DNA from: Paenibacillus oryzisoli | Lineage (GTDB): Bacteria; Bacillota; Bacilli; Paenibacillales; NBRC-103111 | Length of the DNA stretch: 64,000 nucleotides | Assembly (NCBI RefSeq): GCF_001653565.1 | Contig: NZ_LYPB01000050.1 | Coordinates: 372,001 to 436,000, forward strand | Direction: 5' to 3' | Shown: one piece after another, positions 26,164 to 34,602 of the stretch | Position numbering within the stretch: position 1 is the stretch's first letter | How the letters are laid out: the number at the start of each line of letters is the position of its first letter | Notes under the pieces: model-generated | What the model was told of the DNA's origin: nothing | Seen by the model: the letters and a program-made list of their open reading frames with translations, nothing else | The model's database searches: none | Program-made: the position numbers and the translations under genes

Positions 26164-27486
26164 TTATTCGTTTATATACGTTGTCACTCGATTTTGAATC
26201 AGCTTCGCAACATCCGCGGCAGGCTTTTGACCACCAAAGAAGGTCCTGGACTCTTCCCCAACGATTCTAATTATTTTGCCATCCAATTCATTAAACTGAG
26301 TCGCTGCATGTATCATTTCTTTCATACGGGTGAAATCTTCGTCGGGCGCACTAACGGTCATTCCGTTGGGCAGTTTGAAATTACCACTTTTCACTTGATC
26401 CTTAATGTCATTAACTTTCTTATCATTGACGGATTTAAGAAGTGAGAAGCCCTCTCTCTCCTGCAAGGATTGCCCTTCACTGGATAACAAATAGGACATG
26501 AACTTCCATGCTTCTTCTTTAACTGGAGAATTGGCTTGTATCGCGAACTCTTGCGATAGATTAATCTTAATTCCGCCATCTTTTTGCCCTGCATGCGGTC
26601 GTTTCAAAAGCTGTGGATTAGTGAAGACAGAATATGGCCCATTGATCAAGTCGGTCGGCGATATGAAATCCATAGGATAAAATAATTGATTGTTGTTCTC
26701 TGCTGGTTTAGACGACATAATGTTATCATCGTACATTTTTTTGATTTGTTGCATGATACTTAGGAATTCCGGTGAGTCGAACTTTGCCTTTTTCCCTGTA
26801 CGGTCAACAAACTCTTTGAATCTGTCCCCCAAGATTTCTTGGAGAAGTGCTTCAGGCGGAAAGTTTGACAGGGCATAACGTGGGGTTTTGCTATTGTTTT
26901 TTTGGATCCCACTCGAAATCTCTTCAAAATCCGCCCAAGTCCATTTGTTATCATCAACTTTCATTTGGGTCAGTAGGTTCTTATCACCTACAAACGTATT
27001 TAGGAAATAACCAGAAGGAATGGCATAGGTACCACCGTTTAACTTAATTGCTTGTAAAACGTTCATTTCCAAATCACTCTTATTGATCGATTGATCTTTG
27101 TTTATATAGTCATCCATGTTCAGAAGCAGCTTTTTGTTCACAAAATCAGTTATGGGTAAACTGCCAATTTCAAAAATATCCGGGCCTTTGCCTGATAAAA
27201 TTGCTGTGCTTGTTGTTTGCTGGTATTTCTCGTAATCTGCTGCAGACCATTGTTCTCCCGCTTGTTTGTAGGCTTGAATTTGCAGATTGATCTCCGGGTA
27301 CTTCTCTTCAAACTTCTTCTTCAGTGTCTGATAGAATGGATATGGCTCTTGGACAGATAGTGTAACTGTCGTTTTCTCCCCTTTACTTGTGGAATCGTCT
27401 GTCTTTGCGGTCTCTCCCTTTTCACCTGAACTGCATGCGGTTAAGACTATTGTCAAAAAAAGCACTATACTTAAATGTTTCTTCAT
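26164..27486 (-). CDS. Extracellular solute-binding lipoprotein (CUT1-type)
   Basis: 440 residues from the ATG at 27486 (GGAGGCC upstream). The lipobox VLTACSS anchors it to the membrane. The sequence follows family 1 carbohydrate-binding proteins: VTLSVQEPYPFYQTLKKKFEEKYPEINL, GKGPDIFEIGSLPI, and NSPVKEEAWKFMSYLLSSEGQ. It should deliver an oligosaccharide or similar ligand to the two permeases encoded upstream. It is placed between the HlyD gene and the Ig-like protein gene on one transcript. Confidence 0.9.
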   Translation of the reverse strand: MKKHLSIVLFLTIVLTACSSGEKGETAKTDDSTSKGEKTTVTLSVQEPYPFYQTLKKKFEEKYPEINLQIQAYKQAGEQWSAADYEKYQQTTSTAILSGKGPDIFEIGSLPITDFVNKKLLLNMDDYINKDQSINKSDLEMNVLQAIKLNGGTYAIPSGYFLNTFVGDKNLLTQMKVDDNKWTWADFEEISSGIQKNNSKTPRYALSNFPPEALLQEILGDRFKEFVDRTGKKAKFDSPEFLSIMQQIKKMYDDNIMSSKPAENNNQLFYPMDFISPTDLINGPYSVFTNPQLLKRPHAGQKDGGIKINLSQEFAIQANSPVKEEAWKFMSYLLSSEGQSLQEREGFSLLKSVNDKKVNDIKDQVKSGNFKLPNGMTVSAPDEDFTRMKEMIHAATQFNELDGKIIRIVGEESRTFFGGQKPAADVAKLIQNRVTTYINE

Positions 27487-27526
27487 TGTTATAATGGCCT
27501 CCAAAAATGTTATATTTGCTCATACT

Positions 27527-28675
27527 CTATTGCAGACGTATGCGGTTTCCTTCTTGTAGAGGTTCACTGCTCTCCACAATAAGTGGATCCCCCTCGAAGA
27601 GGCTATCCGATTGAATCATCGTTTCCTTGCCATTCACTCCAACAGATTGTACTCGGACAATCCGGACGACAAAGATATTGCCTAGTGCACCTCTTTGTTC
27701 TTGGATGGCATAGACATATGTCCCTTCACGATCTTGATGTAAGGCATCGTTAGAAACGATTAGCTCTACGGAGCGTGATGGCTTCTTCAGTTTAATCCAT
27801 GCTAGTTCACCTCCTTTCAGTGCCGGATCCACAACCTTGATGCTCAGTACTTTCTGAGGGATTGTTTGAGTCTCTCCCGTTTCTCCGCTGGACCTTTCAG
27901 TACGCGGCTGAGCAAGCAACATTTCTTGTATAGTGCCATTGACCTTACGCCTATGTTGATCTTCACCAGCTTGTACTTCGATTGTTATGGGCTCGCCAAC
28001 GGATATCCCCAAATTGGCCACTAATGCGGCATCAACTGTACTATCCAGGCGGAATCCTAAACTGTCATTCGCCATGAGAATATCTGCTTTACCCGCCGAA
28101 GCCATGCCTTCTGTAGCATTAATGGACATAATTACACCATCGAATGGAGCATTAAGTTCTTTTTGACTTGCAAGTTGGTCACCCAGCTCATTTATTTTCC
28201 GTTGCTGAGTAGCCATGCCTAGTTTCAGTACATCAATATCCCGTTTTGCATTTCGAATCTTCAGTTCATCCCCCTCTTTAACCAATTGGACATACTGATC
28301 TTGGAGTCGATCCATTTCAATTTTTTGTGTATCCAAATTAGCCATTTCATCTGCCAATTCTCTCTGAGCGGATTTACTATTGTAATTGATTAACTTTTGA
28401 CCCTTCTGAACATGATCGCCTTGTTTGACGAAAATCTGCTCAACCTTCCAACCAGCTGGATTGGATACCTGTACTTCATCGAAAGCTCGTAGGTTGCCGC
28501 TTGTTTCGAGTGTGAAATCAAAGCTTCCCTTTACCACAGGTTCTGTTCGTACTTTGGGCAAGGTTAGCGATTGTAGGGAGTTGCTAAAGAAAGTAAAGAA
28601 TAACATTACTCCAATAAAAGCAATGAACATGATTTGAATCATTCGTTTTCTTCTGTTGTCAGCCGCTTCTAGCAT
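27527..28675 (-). CDS. HlyD-family membrane-fusion/adaptor protein
   Basis: About 382 residues from the ATG at 28675 (GGTGAGGA upstream); a GTG four codons earlier coincides with the ribosome site. N-terminal membrane anchor (about 13-32), then a lipoyl/barrel-sandwich half (GSFDFTLETSGNLRAFDEVQV, GDHVQKGQKLI), a coiled-coil hairpin (about 100-160, ELADEMANLDTQKIEMDRL) and the second lipoyl half (LNAPFDGVIMS). Such adaptors normally pair with efflux ABC or RND pumps. Here it sits between a CUT1 permease gene and the solute-binding protein gene, and no exporter ATPase is present. Confidence 0.88.
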   Translation of the reverse strand: MLEAADNRRKRMIQIMFIAFIGVMLFFTFFSNSLQSLTLPKVRTEPVVKGSFDFTLETSGNLRAFDEVQVSNPAGWKVEQIFVKQGDHVQKGQKLINYNSKSAQRELADEMANLDTQKIEMDRLQDQYVQLVKEGDELKIRNAKRDIDVLKLGMATQQRKINELGDQLASQKELNAPFDGVIMSINATEGMASAGKADILMANDSLGFRLDSTVDAALVANLGISVGEPITIEVQAGEDQHRRKVNGTIQEMLLAQPRTERSSGETGETQTIPQKVLSIKVVDPALKGGELAWIKLKKPSRSVELIVSNDALHQDREGTYVYAIQEQRGALGNIFVVRIVRVQSVGVNGKETMIQSDSLFEGDPLIVESSEPLQEGNRIRLQ

Positions 28676-28690
28676 CGTATTCCTCACCTT

Positions 28691-29569
28691 CTAGCCTTTA
28701 ATGCCGGACAACTGAATGCCCTCTATGAAATAGGATTCTGCATATAGAAACACAAGCACCATTGGAGCCATATACAAGGCGGATGCAGCAAAAGCAACGC
28801 CAGGCTCTCCTGTAATTCTTGATAAATAAACAGAGAGTGGCTGTTTAAATGGATCGTCCAAGAAAATTAACGGCTGCTCAACCATATTCCAATAATCAAC
28901 GAATAAGAGGATAATCAGCGCGGCAGTCCCTGGTTTTACCATCGGCATAATAATCGTGTGAAAAATACGTAAGTGGCCCGCACCATCCATCTTGGCAGCT
29001 TCAATATAGGCATACGGAATATGCAGCATGAATTGGCGAAGGATAAACACACCAAATGCTGCGAATATGCCAGGTAGAACAATGGCACTTGCGCTGTCCA
29101 GCAACCCTAACTTGTCCGCCATCATGTAATTGGGTACGAGTGTCACTTGAAACGGCATTAGCATCGTTAAGAGATACACTAGAAATATTAATTCGCGTCC
29201 GCGAAAATTCAATTTAGCTAATGCGTAGGCTGCAAGCCCCGCGACTAGCGTTTGTCCTGCAATTATTGGCACCACCATACCAACCGAATTCCAAAACATC
29301 ATGAGATATCTTGGACTGTTCACAAGTACCATGCCGTACTGCTCCAAGGTAACTTGATCAGGGATTAATTTGAGATTGGCAAATGAATGACCTCTACTAC
29401 CTGCCGATACTTCCGTCTTCTGTCCGATAGCGCCATAATCGAGTGAGATCTCTTGTGTTGTCATGAACGAATTGGTGAAGGTAATTACAATTGGGAACAA
29501 TAGACAAATGGCAAACATACCTAATATCAGCGTAAACGCACATTTTTTTATTAATTTTAAGCCTAGCAA
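28691..29569 (-). CDS. Carbohydrate ABC transporter permease (MalG type)
   Basis: 292 residues, six membrane segments. The EAA loop YIEAAKMDGAGHLRIFHTII followed by PMVKPG contacts the ATPase. An unusual extracellular insert of about 45 residues (EISLDYGAIGQKTEVSAG) follows the first membrane segment. It starts 12 bases after the partner permease gene. No ATP-binding subunit is encoded nearby; Bacillota often use a shared MsmX-type ATPase. Confidence 0.92.
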   Translation of the reverse strand: MLGLKLIKKCAFTLILGMFAICLLFPIVITFTNSFMTTQEISLDYGAIGQKTEVSAGSRGHSFANLKLIPDQVTLEQYGMVLVNSPRYLMMFWNSVGMVVPIIAGQTLVAGLAAYALAKLNFRGRELIFLVYLLTMLMPFQVTLVPNYMMADKLGLLDSASAIVLPGIFAAFGVFILRQFMLHIPYAYIEAAKMDGAGHLRIFHTIIMPMVKPGTAALIILLFVDYWNMVEQPLIFLDDPFKQPLSVYLSRITGEPGVAFAASALYMAPMVLVFLYAESYFIEGIQLSGIKG

Positions 29570-29581
29570 TGCGTGTTCCTC

Positions 29582-30493
29582 CTATTCCATGAACCGGCGA
29601 AACCGACGTTCAATTGTAAACAAGCAGAAGACGATCAGAAGAATGCCGATCACCATCACGTTTGCTGCAGCAGTTAACTTCTGAATATCAAGGGATTGGA
29701 ACATGTTGTTCATGTAGTGCTGCAGCATATAAATACGATCTTGCGGATATTCCCCTGAGATCAAATACGTTTCCCTAAATACCTTAAATGAGTTCATTAT
29801 CGAAATGATAATGACAAAGAAGCTCGTTGAAGTGAGATAGACAAGTGTAATGCTATAGAATTGCCGGAAACTTCCTGCACCTTCCATCTGGGCAGTTTCG
29901 TAATAATCCTTTGGAATTTGCTGCAATCCCGCCAAAAATAAAATGACGTTATAGCCAATGTTTTTCCATATATAAAAAATAATGACCACATATCGAGCCC
30001 CATTGGACTTCATCCAATCTACTCGTTCCCATCCAAAGTAGCTCAGCCATGCGTTAAGTGAACCATTCCAGTCGAAAATAATCTGCCAGACCCATATAAT
30101 CGAAGCGACTGGAACAACTAGTGGAAGCACATACGCAGTTCGAATCCATGTCCTAAGATAACTGCTTTGGTTTAACAGTAATGCCAAACCTAACGACAGT
30201 CCTAGATTAAGTGGAACGCCTACCGCACTAAAATAAAAAGTATTCCATGCCGCTTTGCGAAAGGAACCACTCGAAAGAAGATTCTTGTAGTTATCAAAGC
30301 CAACAAAATGGCCGCCTACCGGACTGTTCATAAATGAATACAGCACCCCTATTGCAAATGGAATCAGATAAAACAAAGCGAATCCAACTCCGCTTGGCAG
30401 TAGAAATCCCCACGCTGCAGCGGCATCTTTGCGCAGCCATCTATGCATGCTTTTCTTAAACACGCATACATAATGATACCCCCACATTTTCAT
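29582..30493 (-). CDS. Carbohydrate ABC transporter permease (MalF type)
   Basis: 303 residues, six membrane segments after a basic N-terminus. The start ATG at 30493 follows GGAAGGGG. The EAA-type loop is YYETAQMEGAGSFRQFYSIT. N-terminal AAAAWGFLLPSGVGFALFYLIPF is typical of the MalF/UgpA group. It is the first gene of the five-gene cluster that ends with the Ig-like protein. Confidence 0.92.
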   Translation of the reverse strand: MKMWGYHYVCVFKKSMHRWLRKDAAAAWGFLLPSGVGFALFYLIPFAIGVLYSFMNSPVGGHFVGFDNYKNLLSSGSFRKAAWNTFYFSAVGVPLNLGLSLGLALLLNQSSYLRTWIRTAYVLPLVVPVASIIWVWQIIFDWNGSLNAWLSYFGWERVDWMKSNGARYVVIIFYIWKNIGYNVILFLAGLQQIPKDYYETAQMEGAGSFRQFYSITLVYLTSTSFFVIIISIMNSFKVFRETYLISGEYPQDRIYMLQHYMNNMFQSLDIQKLTAAANVMVIGILLIVFCLFTIERRFRRFME

Positions 30494-30601
30494 CTACCAT
30501 TCCCCTTCCTTCTGCATGCATTAAGAGTAAGGCAGAATGCTTAAAGAAAATGTGGGGTAAAATTAAAAGATTTCTTAAGTATTGAACTTCCGCCATCAAA
30601 T

Positions 30602-30642
30602 AAAAAAAGATTCGCTCCCCGCATGGGGGGCGAATCTTCTTT
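30602..30642 (-). terminator. Terminator of the HD-domain gene
   Basis: AAGATTCGCTCCCC / GGGG-GCGAATCTT with GCAT loop and, on the minus strand, seven T residues. Confidence 0.9.
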
Positions 30643-30654
30643 ATCATGTTACAG

Positions 30655-31110
30655 TCAGCTTCCATATTTTAATTCGGCTATGGCTTTTTTGTACTTATCG
30701 ATTCGTTCATAGTCTTGACGGGTAGGATCCTCAATTCGACTAAGATCACAGTTATCCTCTAAATCTAAGAGCTTCACAACCGAAGCTAATGGATTTACTT
30801 TGATTCTCTTAATAAAACCTTCATACGACTCATCAGGCCTTCTAGTAAGGCAATCTAGTGCCTCAAGGATAGGTAGGCTAAAGCCTTCTTTTTTCAAATC
30901 AAATAGAGTAAAATCTGAATCTTCCACGACATCATGTAAAACAGCAACAATGGACTCTTCCGTTGTTTTGGCCCTGCTAGCTAAACGAATGGGGTGTAAA
31001 ATATAGGGGCTGCCCCCTTTGTCTACCTGACCATCATGGGCTTTCGCTGCGATTAAAATAGCTTTCGTTAATGTGCTCATGGGTGTCACCCTCTCACCTT
31101 GTTCGTGCAT
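30655..31110 (-). CDS. Small HD-domain (RelA/SpoT-like hydrolase) protein
   Basis: About 151 residues from the ATG at 31110, chosen because GGAG lies six bases upstream; a later ATG at 31080 is also possible. The HD fold resembles single-domain SpoT/MESH1 hydrolases: AAKAHDGQVDKGGSPYILHP, AVLHDVVEDSDFT (His-Asp and ED metal-ligand motifs), and VVKLLDLEDNCDLSR. Such enzymes hydrolyse (p)ppGpp or related nucleotides; synthetase and regulatory domains are absent. It is divergent from the pentapeptide protein gene. Confidence 0.82.
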   Translation of the reverse strand: MHEQGERVTPMSTLTKAILIAAKAHDGQVDKGGSPYILHPIRLASRAKTTEESIVAVLHDVVEDSDFTLFDLKKEGFSLPILEALDCLTRRPDESYEGFIKRIKVNPLASVVKLLDLEDNCDLSRIEDPTRQDYERIDKYKKAIAELKYGS

Positions 31111-31166
31111 TTTGGTCTCCTCATTGTATAATGTAAAAAGGATAACGAACAAGGAGAACCTCATTT

Positions 31167-32039
31167 ATGTTAGAAAATGATAACTTTTCAGAAACTTCAA
31201 CGGTAGATGCACGCCAACATATGCAAGGAGATTGCGAGAACTGCTTTGGTCTATGTTGTGTTGCTCTGCCCTACGCAGCTTCAGCGGATTTCGCTAACGA
31301 TAAGGGAGCTGGACAGCCCTGTATGAATCTGCAAGCCGACTTTCGTTGCGGTGTGCATACCCAGCTTCGTCAGATTGGTTTCCGCGGATGCACCGTGTAT
31401 GATTGTTTTGGTGCGGGACAGAAGGTTTCACAGAGCACCTTCGGTGGTCAGGACTGGCGCAAAGCACCTGAAACCGCGAAGCAGATGTTTGAAGTATTTC
31501 CACTGATGCGACAGCTTCATGAGCTGCTCTGGTATTTGACAGAGGCCTTAACCTTACAGGCAGCAAGTCCAGTCCATGAGGATGTTCGTGCTGCGCTGAC
31601 AGAAACTGAACGGCTCACGAACCTCACGCCAGAGGACTTGTGCGATGTGAACATTAACGAGCATCGAGCCGCTGTGAATGTTCTGCTTCTTCGCACCAGC
31701 GAGCTTGTACGCGAAGCAGGACTGCGTGAGCTGGCTATCCCCAAAGGCCGCCGCAAAGCCTACGGCAGAGGGGCGGACCTCATCGGCGCCAAGTTGAAAG
31801 GCGCTGATCTAAGGGCCAGCAATCTACGTGGCGCCTATCTCATAGCAGCTGATTTAAGAGGTGCCAATCTGCAGAAAGCCGACCTGATCGGAGCCGATTT
31901 CAGGGACACCGACCTGAGCGGGGCAGATTTGAGCGACAGTTTGTTCCTCACTCAGTTTCAAGTGAACGCCGCCAAAGGAGACTTGCACACGAAACTGCCG
32001 TCACACTTAACTCGTCCTGCACACTTCAGCCGCGAGTAG
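31167..32039 (+). CDS. Cys-rich pentapeptide-repeat protein
   Basis: 290 residues; AAGGAG precedes the ATG. Residues 20-100 hold a Cys cluster (CENCFGLCC, CMNLQADFRCGVH, GCTVYDCFG) that could bind metal. A helical middle is followed by pentapeptide repeats at about 200-262 (ADLIGAKLKGADLRASNLRG and onward, with the A-D/N-L-x-x pattern), which form a right-handed beta helix. Related proteins include gyrase-protecting pentapeptides, but the Cys module makes this a distinct architecture whose role I do not know. Confidence 0.85.
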   Translation: MLENDNFSETSTVDARQHMQGDCENCFGLCCVALPYAASADFANDKGAGQPCMNLQADFRCGVHTQLRQIGFRGCTVYDCFGAGQKVSQSTFGGQDWRKAPETAKQMFEVFPLMRQLHELLWYLTEALTLQAASPVHEDVRAALTETERLTNLTPEDLCDVNINEHRAAVNVLLLRTSELVREAGLRELAIPKGRRKAYGRGADLIGAKLKGADLRASNLRGAYLIAADLRGANLQKADLIGADFRDTDLSGADLSDSLFLTQFQVNAAKGDLHTKLPSHLTRPAHFSRE

Positions 32040-32057
32040 CCTCATGGCGGTTAATTA

Positions 32058-32102
32058 GAACCCCCAAGAATGTCGATATCCTCGACGTTCTCGGGGGTTT
32101 GG
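32058..32102 (+). terminator. Terminator of the pentapeptide gene
   Basis: AACCCCC-AGAA-GTCGA / TCGAC-TTCT-GGGGGTT stem with short mismatches, followed by TGGTTT. Confidence 0.8.
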
Positions 32103-32121
32103 TTTGATGCCTCAAAGTTCC

Positions 32122-32310
32122 AATTAGTTCGATTTATCCGAATTAAATCGCGAACTTCTTGTGCAAAAGTATGAATAGTCCGATTTTGCCGAACTAATTA
32201 GGTGTTTTTCTTGCAGGATTGTTATTTGGAGCGATTTAGTTCGGTTTTTTAGGACTAATTGACATTATTAAAGGCGAACTGTGGTATTAGTTCGACAATT
32301 TCGGACTATT
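32122..32310 (+). repeat. Intergenic repeat family B, copy 1 (four palindromic units)
   Basis: Four imperfect palindromes of about 25 bases (AATAGTCCGATTTTGCCGAA type; TTAGTTCGG...GGACTAATT) start at about 32122, 32174, 32235 and 32286, a regular 51-61-base spacing. The first three align over about 135 bases with the reverse complement of 60560-60695. The copy occupies most of the 440-base gap 32040-32479; the remainder shows no gene. Confidence 0.8.
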
Positions 32311-32479
32311 CGGGAGACTAATGGGACTAAACGTTCTAAACAATCTAGATTGAGAATCCCTCACAGCATTATAATCGCTAATTTTAAGCTGGCTTTCAGC
32401 ATTTATTCGCTATTCTTTCATATTAACATCGTACAATGACAACGTGGACAAACCCGAAATAGGAGTGATACATACACGT

Positions 32480-33208
32480 ATGAATATGAAAAAACTAGCA
32501 GGCGTATGCATCTTGATTCCCATTCTTCTAGCAGGATGCGGGAATCAATCTGACACCGAAAGCGCTGCAGCAGGCACCTCACAGCCTGTACAGCAAACGG
32601 AGAATGCGGCAGGTAATGGCCAACAGAGTACCCAACAAAATCGCCCTGCAATAGATCCCGCGCAAAGACAGCTCTTCAGCACGTTTCAAATGCTAACCAT
32701 GATGGACAAATCAGATGGATTGACCATCACGAAGGAACAAGCGCAAGCTATGCTTCCTGTCGCTCAAGAAATCGTCACGAAGAATGAACTCAGCGACGAT
32801 AATAAAACGAAGCTGCTGGCAAATCTGACAGATGCCCAGAAGACTTTCCTAACCGATTCCGAATCACGCATGAGTAATCGTGGTAACGGCGGCAACGGTG
32901 GTCCCAACGGACAAGGCCGTGCTGGGCAAAATGGCCAGGGATCAGGCAATCGAGCAAGCGGTTCCACCGATGGAGCCAAACCCCTTACGCCAGATGCTTC
33001 AGCTACGCCTAAAGCGAACACCACAGACGGTGCAGGAAGCGGCCAATCTGGTGGCCAAAGGCCGAATGGTGCTGGTCGTGCTGGAAACGCTGGAGAAGGT
33101 GGCCAAAATGGTGGCGGAGGCTTCGGTGGAGGCAATCGACCTGCAGGCGGTCAAATGGGAGATGTGGGCAAGCAGTTCGTTGAGTTGCTGCAAAACAAGG
33201 TGAAATAA
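32480..33208 (+). CDS. Lipoprotein with Gly/Asn-rich tail (unrecognised)
   Basis: 242 residues from the ATG at 32480 (AGGAGTGA eleven bases upstream). Lipobox LLAGCGN gives a lipidated Cys near residue 20. A Gln/Asn-rich linker leads to a helical segment (about 65-125: FQMLTMMDKSDGLTITKEQA, LSDDNKTKLLANLTDAQKTF). The last 110 residues are low-complexity Gly/Asn/Gln (NGGNGGPNGQGRAGQNGQG). I do not recognise the family; similar proteins occur next to wall-associated genes, but the neighbours here are unrelated. Confidence 0.75.
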   Translation: MNMKKLAGVCILIPILLAGCGNQSDTESAAAGTSQPVQQTENAAGNGQQSTQQNRPAIDPAQRQLFSTFQMLTMMDKSDGLTITKEQAQAMLPVAQEIVTKNELSDDNKTKLLANLTDAQKTFLTDSESRMSNRGNGGNGGPNGQGRAGQNGQGSGNRASGSTDGAKPLTPDASATPKANTTDGAGSGQSGGQRPNGAGRAGNAGEGGQNGGGGFGGGNRPAGGQMGDVGKQFVELLQNKVK

Positions 33209-33232
33209 GTCGAAATATTTCCTAGGAAATGA

Positions 33233-33266
33233 TAAAGCCCTGAGTCCGGTTGGACTTAGGGCTTTC
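33233..33266 (+). terminator. Terminator of the lipoprotein gene
   Basis: AAAGCCCT-AGTCC / GGACT-AGGGCTTT stem, GGTT loop, about 25 bases after the stop. Confidence 0.88.
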
Positions 33267-33424
33267 CTCACTTAGCATGTACTCTCGTAATACCTCTACC
33301 TGCGCTCGTGATAATTGGGTTCTCAAACATTTTAATATCTCTAACATCTATCAACCCATGCAATTCTATCTATTAAACATAGAATAGTTTGGTAAGCATT
33401 ATTATCCTGATAGGAGATGGCAAA

Positions 33425-34003
33425 ATGAATAAAAAACAACGTATCGCAGGAAAATCGAGTAGAAGTGTTCGACTTCCTAGAAGCACAGGCATCCCGAAAA
33501 TGAAAGCTATGCTGTTATACCATGCTCAACTGAAGAAGCACAACAAAACAGGAGCAGGCCGCTTGTTTCCGAACCAAACAACCATCTCAATTGGTACAGA
33601 TAACTCTTGGTTCAATGCTCAAGTAATTCCAAGTGACCCCGGATGGATACCAGTGGCCAATGCCAACTACGTTTGGTATTCTGGCAACCTGAGCAGTGAG
33701 AATGCGGTCATTTCGACACGCTTCACGCTATCGCAACGAAGAACTATTCGGAGCGCTTCACTTTTCTTATCCGTGGATAACTACGCGGTTGTCATCATCA
33801 ACGGTGTACCCTTGGTCTATGACGCGCCACAGAACACGCCTTCTTTCTTCACCACTGGACGCAGCTTCAATATAAGGCGATTTCTACGACGCGGCCGCAA
33901 TGATATTGTCATCATCGCCTTCAACTTTGGTGGACCACGCAGTGTAAGCAATCCTGCAGGCGTGGCAGCAAGACTGGATATTCGACTCAGCTCTCTACTA
34001 TAA
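33425..34003 (+). CDS. Hypothetical beta-sandwich protein, basic N-terminus
   Basis: 192 residues from the ATG at 33425 (GGAG eight to nine bases upstream). No signal peptide. The first 55 residues are very basic (NKKQRIAGKSSRSVRLPR). The rest resembles galactose-binding-like jelly-roll domains of glycoside hydrolases: ISTRFTLSQRRTIRSASLFL, DNYAVVIINGVPL, and NIRRFLRRGRNDIVIIAFNF, the strand and edge pattern of such modules. It could be a spore- or surface-bound carbohydrate-binding protein; that is inference. Confidence 0.65.
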   Translation: MNKKQRIAGKSSRSVRLPRSTGIPKMKAMLLYHAQLKKHNKTGAGRLFPNQTTISIGTDNSWFNAQVIPSDPGWIPVANANYVWYSGNLSSENAVISTRFTLSQRRTIRSASLFLSVDNYAVVIINGVPLVYDAPQNTPSFFTTGRSFNIRRFLRRGRNDIVIIAFNFGGPRSVSNPAGVAARLDIRLSSLL

Positions 34004-34012
34004 TTTTATGTG

Positions 34013-34055
34013 AAAATACCCCCAAACCACAATTTCTTGGTTTGAGGGTATTTTT
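34013..34055. terminator. Bidirectional terminator
   Basis: AAAATACCC-CAAACCA / TGGTTTG-GGGTATTTT stem between convergent genes ending at 34003 (+) and 34067 (-). Confidence 0.88.
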
Positions 34056-34066
34056 GCAGTTTATTG

Positions 34067-34588
34067 CTACGCTCTTAACGCCTGAATAACCTGCTCTGCC
34101 TTCGCTTCACCGCTTGCAACCTGCTCGATGTGCTCACCGAACATATCGCACATATACACGAATAAGGTGAGGATTTCTAACACTTCATCACTCTCGAACG
34201 TACGAGAAGCTGATAAGCTATACACATATCGATAGTGGATCTCGCCTTCTTCATTCACCCCAAAGTGACCAATTGGCAAGCGTGTATTTATTTCGAGCAA
34301 GAGCGCCGCTACCTCTTCACGAGAATCTGCTTGCAGGTGAAATGGGAGTGTGCTGTATATCTGCAGAAGTTGAATCGCGACAATATCCTCGTCATTTAAT
34401 GGCAAAAAGCTAAAATGAAGGAAACGATCTCTTCCCTGACTATCCTCTTGAAACCCTGCCATCAGCACATGCAGTGGAATGGCTTCGGATTTTTCTAATA
34501 GATTCGTGGCGAGCTCTGCCCCATCCAGAATCTCTTTCAATTGCCCTAATTGCGCCAAATGACGCGCATGTATAAGCTCAGTCAACAT
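34067..34588 (-). CDS. Small acidic protein, YbjN/secretion-chaperone-like (tentative)
   Basis: 173 residues, strongly acidic; AGGAGGT precedes the ATG. The arrangement (helix, then strands in LHFSFLPLNDEDIVAIQLLQIYSTLPFHL, GHFGVNEEGEIHYRYVYSL, and a C-terminal helix FVYMCDMFGEHIEQV) resembles YbjN-type proteins, which share the fold of type III secretion chaperones. It begins 14 bases after the 749-residue DUF4157-associated protein gene, so it may be that protein's chaperone. The family call is tentative. Confidence 0.6.
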   Translation of the reverse strand: MLTELIHARHLAQLGQLKEILDGAELATNLLEKSEAIPLHVLMAGFQEDSQGRDRFLHFSFLPLNDEDIVAIQLLQIYSTLPFHLQADSREEVAALLLEINTRLPIGHFGVNEEGEIHYRYVYSLSASRTFESDEVLEILTLFVYMCDMFGEHIEQVASGEAKAEQVIQALRA

Positions 34589-34602
34589 ACGAGTTCAACC
34601 TC

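Noticed and set aside
26164-30493. Type I secretion or macrolide-export operon because of HlyD
   Set aside because: The permeases have importer EAA loops and a solute-binding lipoprotein is present; there is no exporter ATPase or FtsX-like permease.
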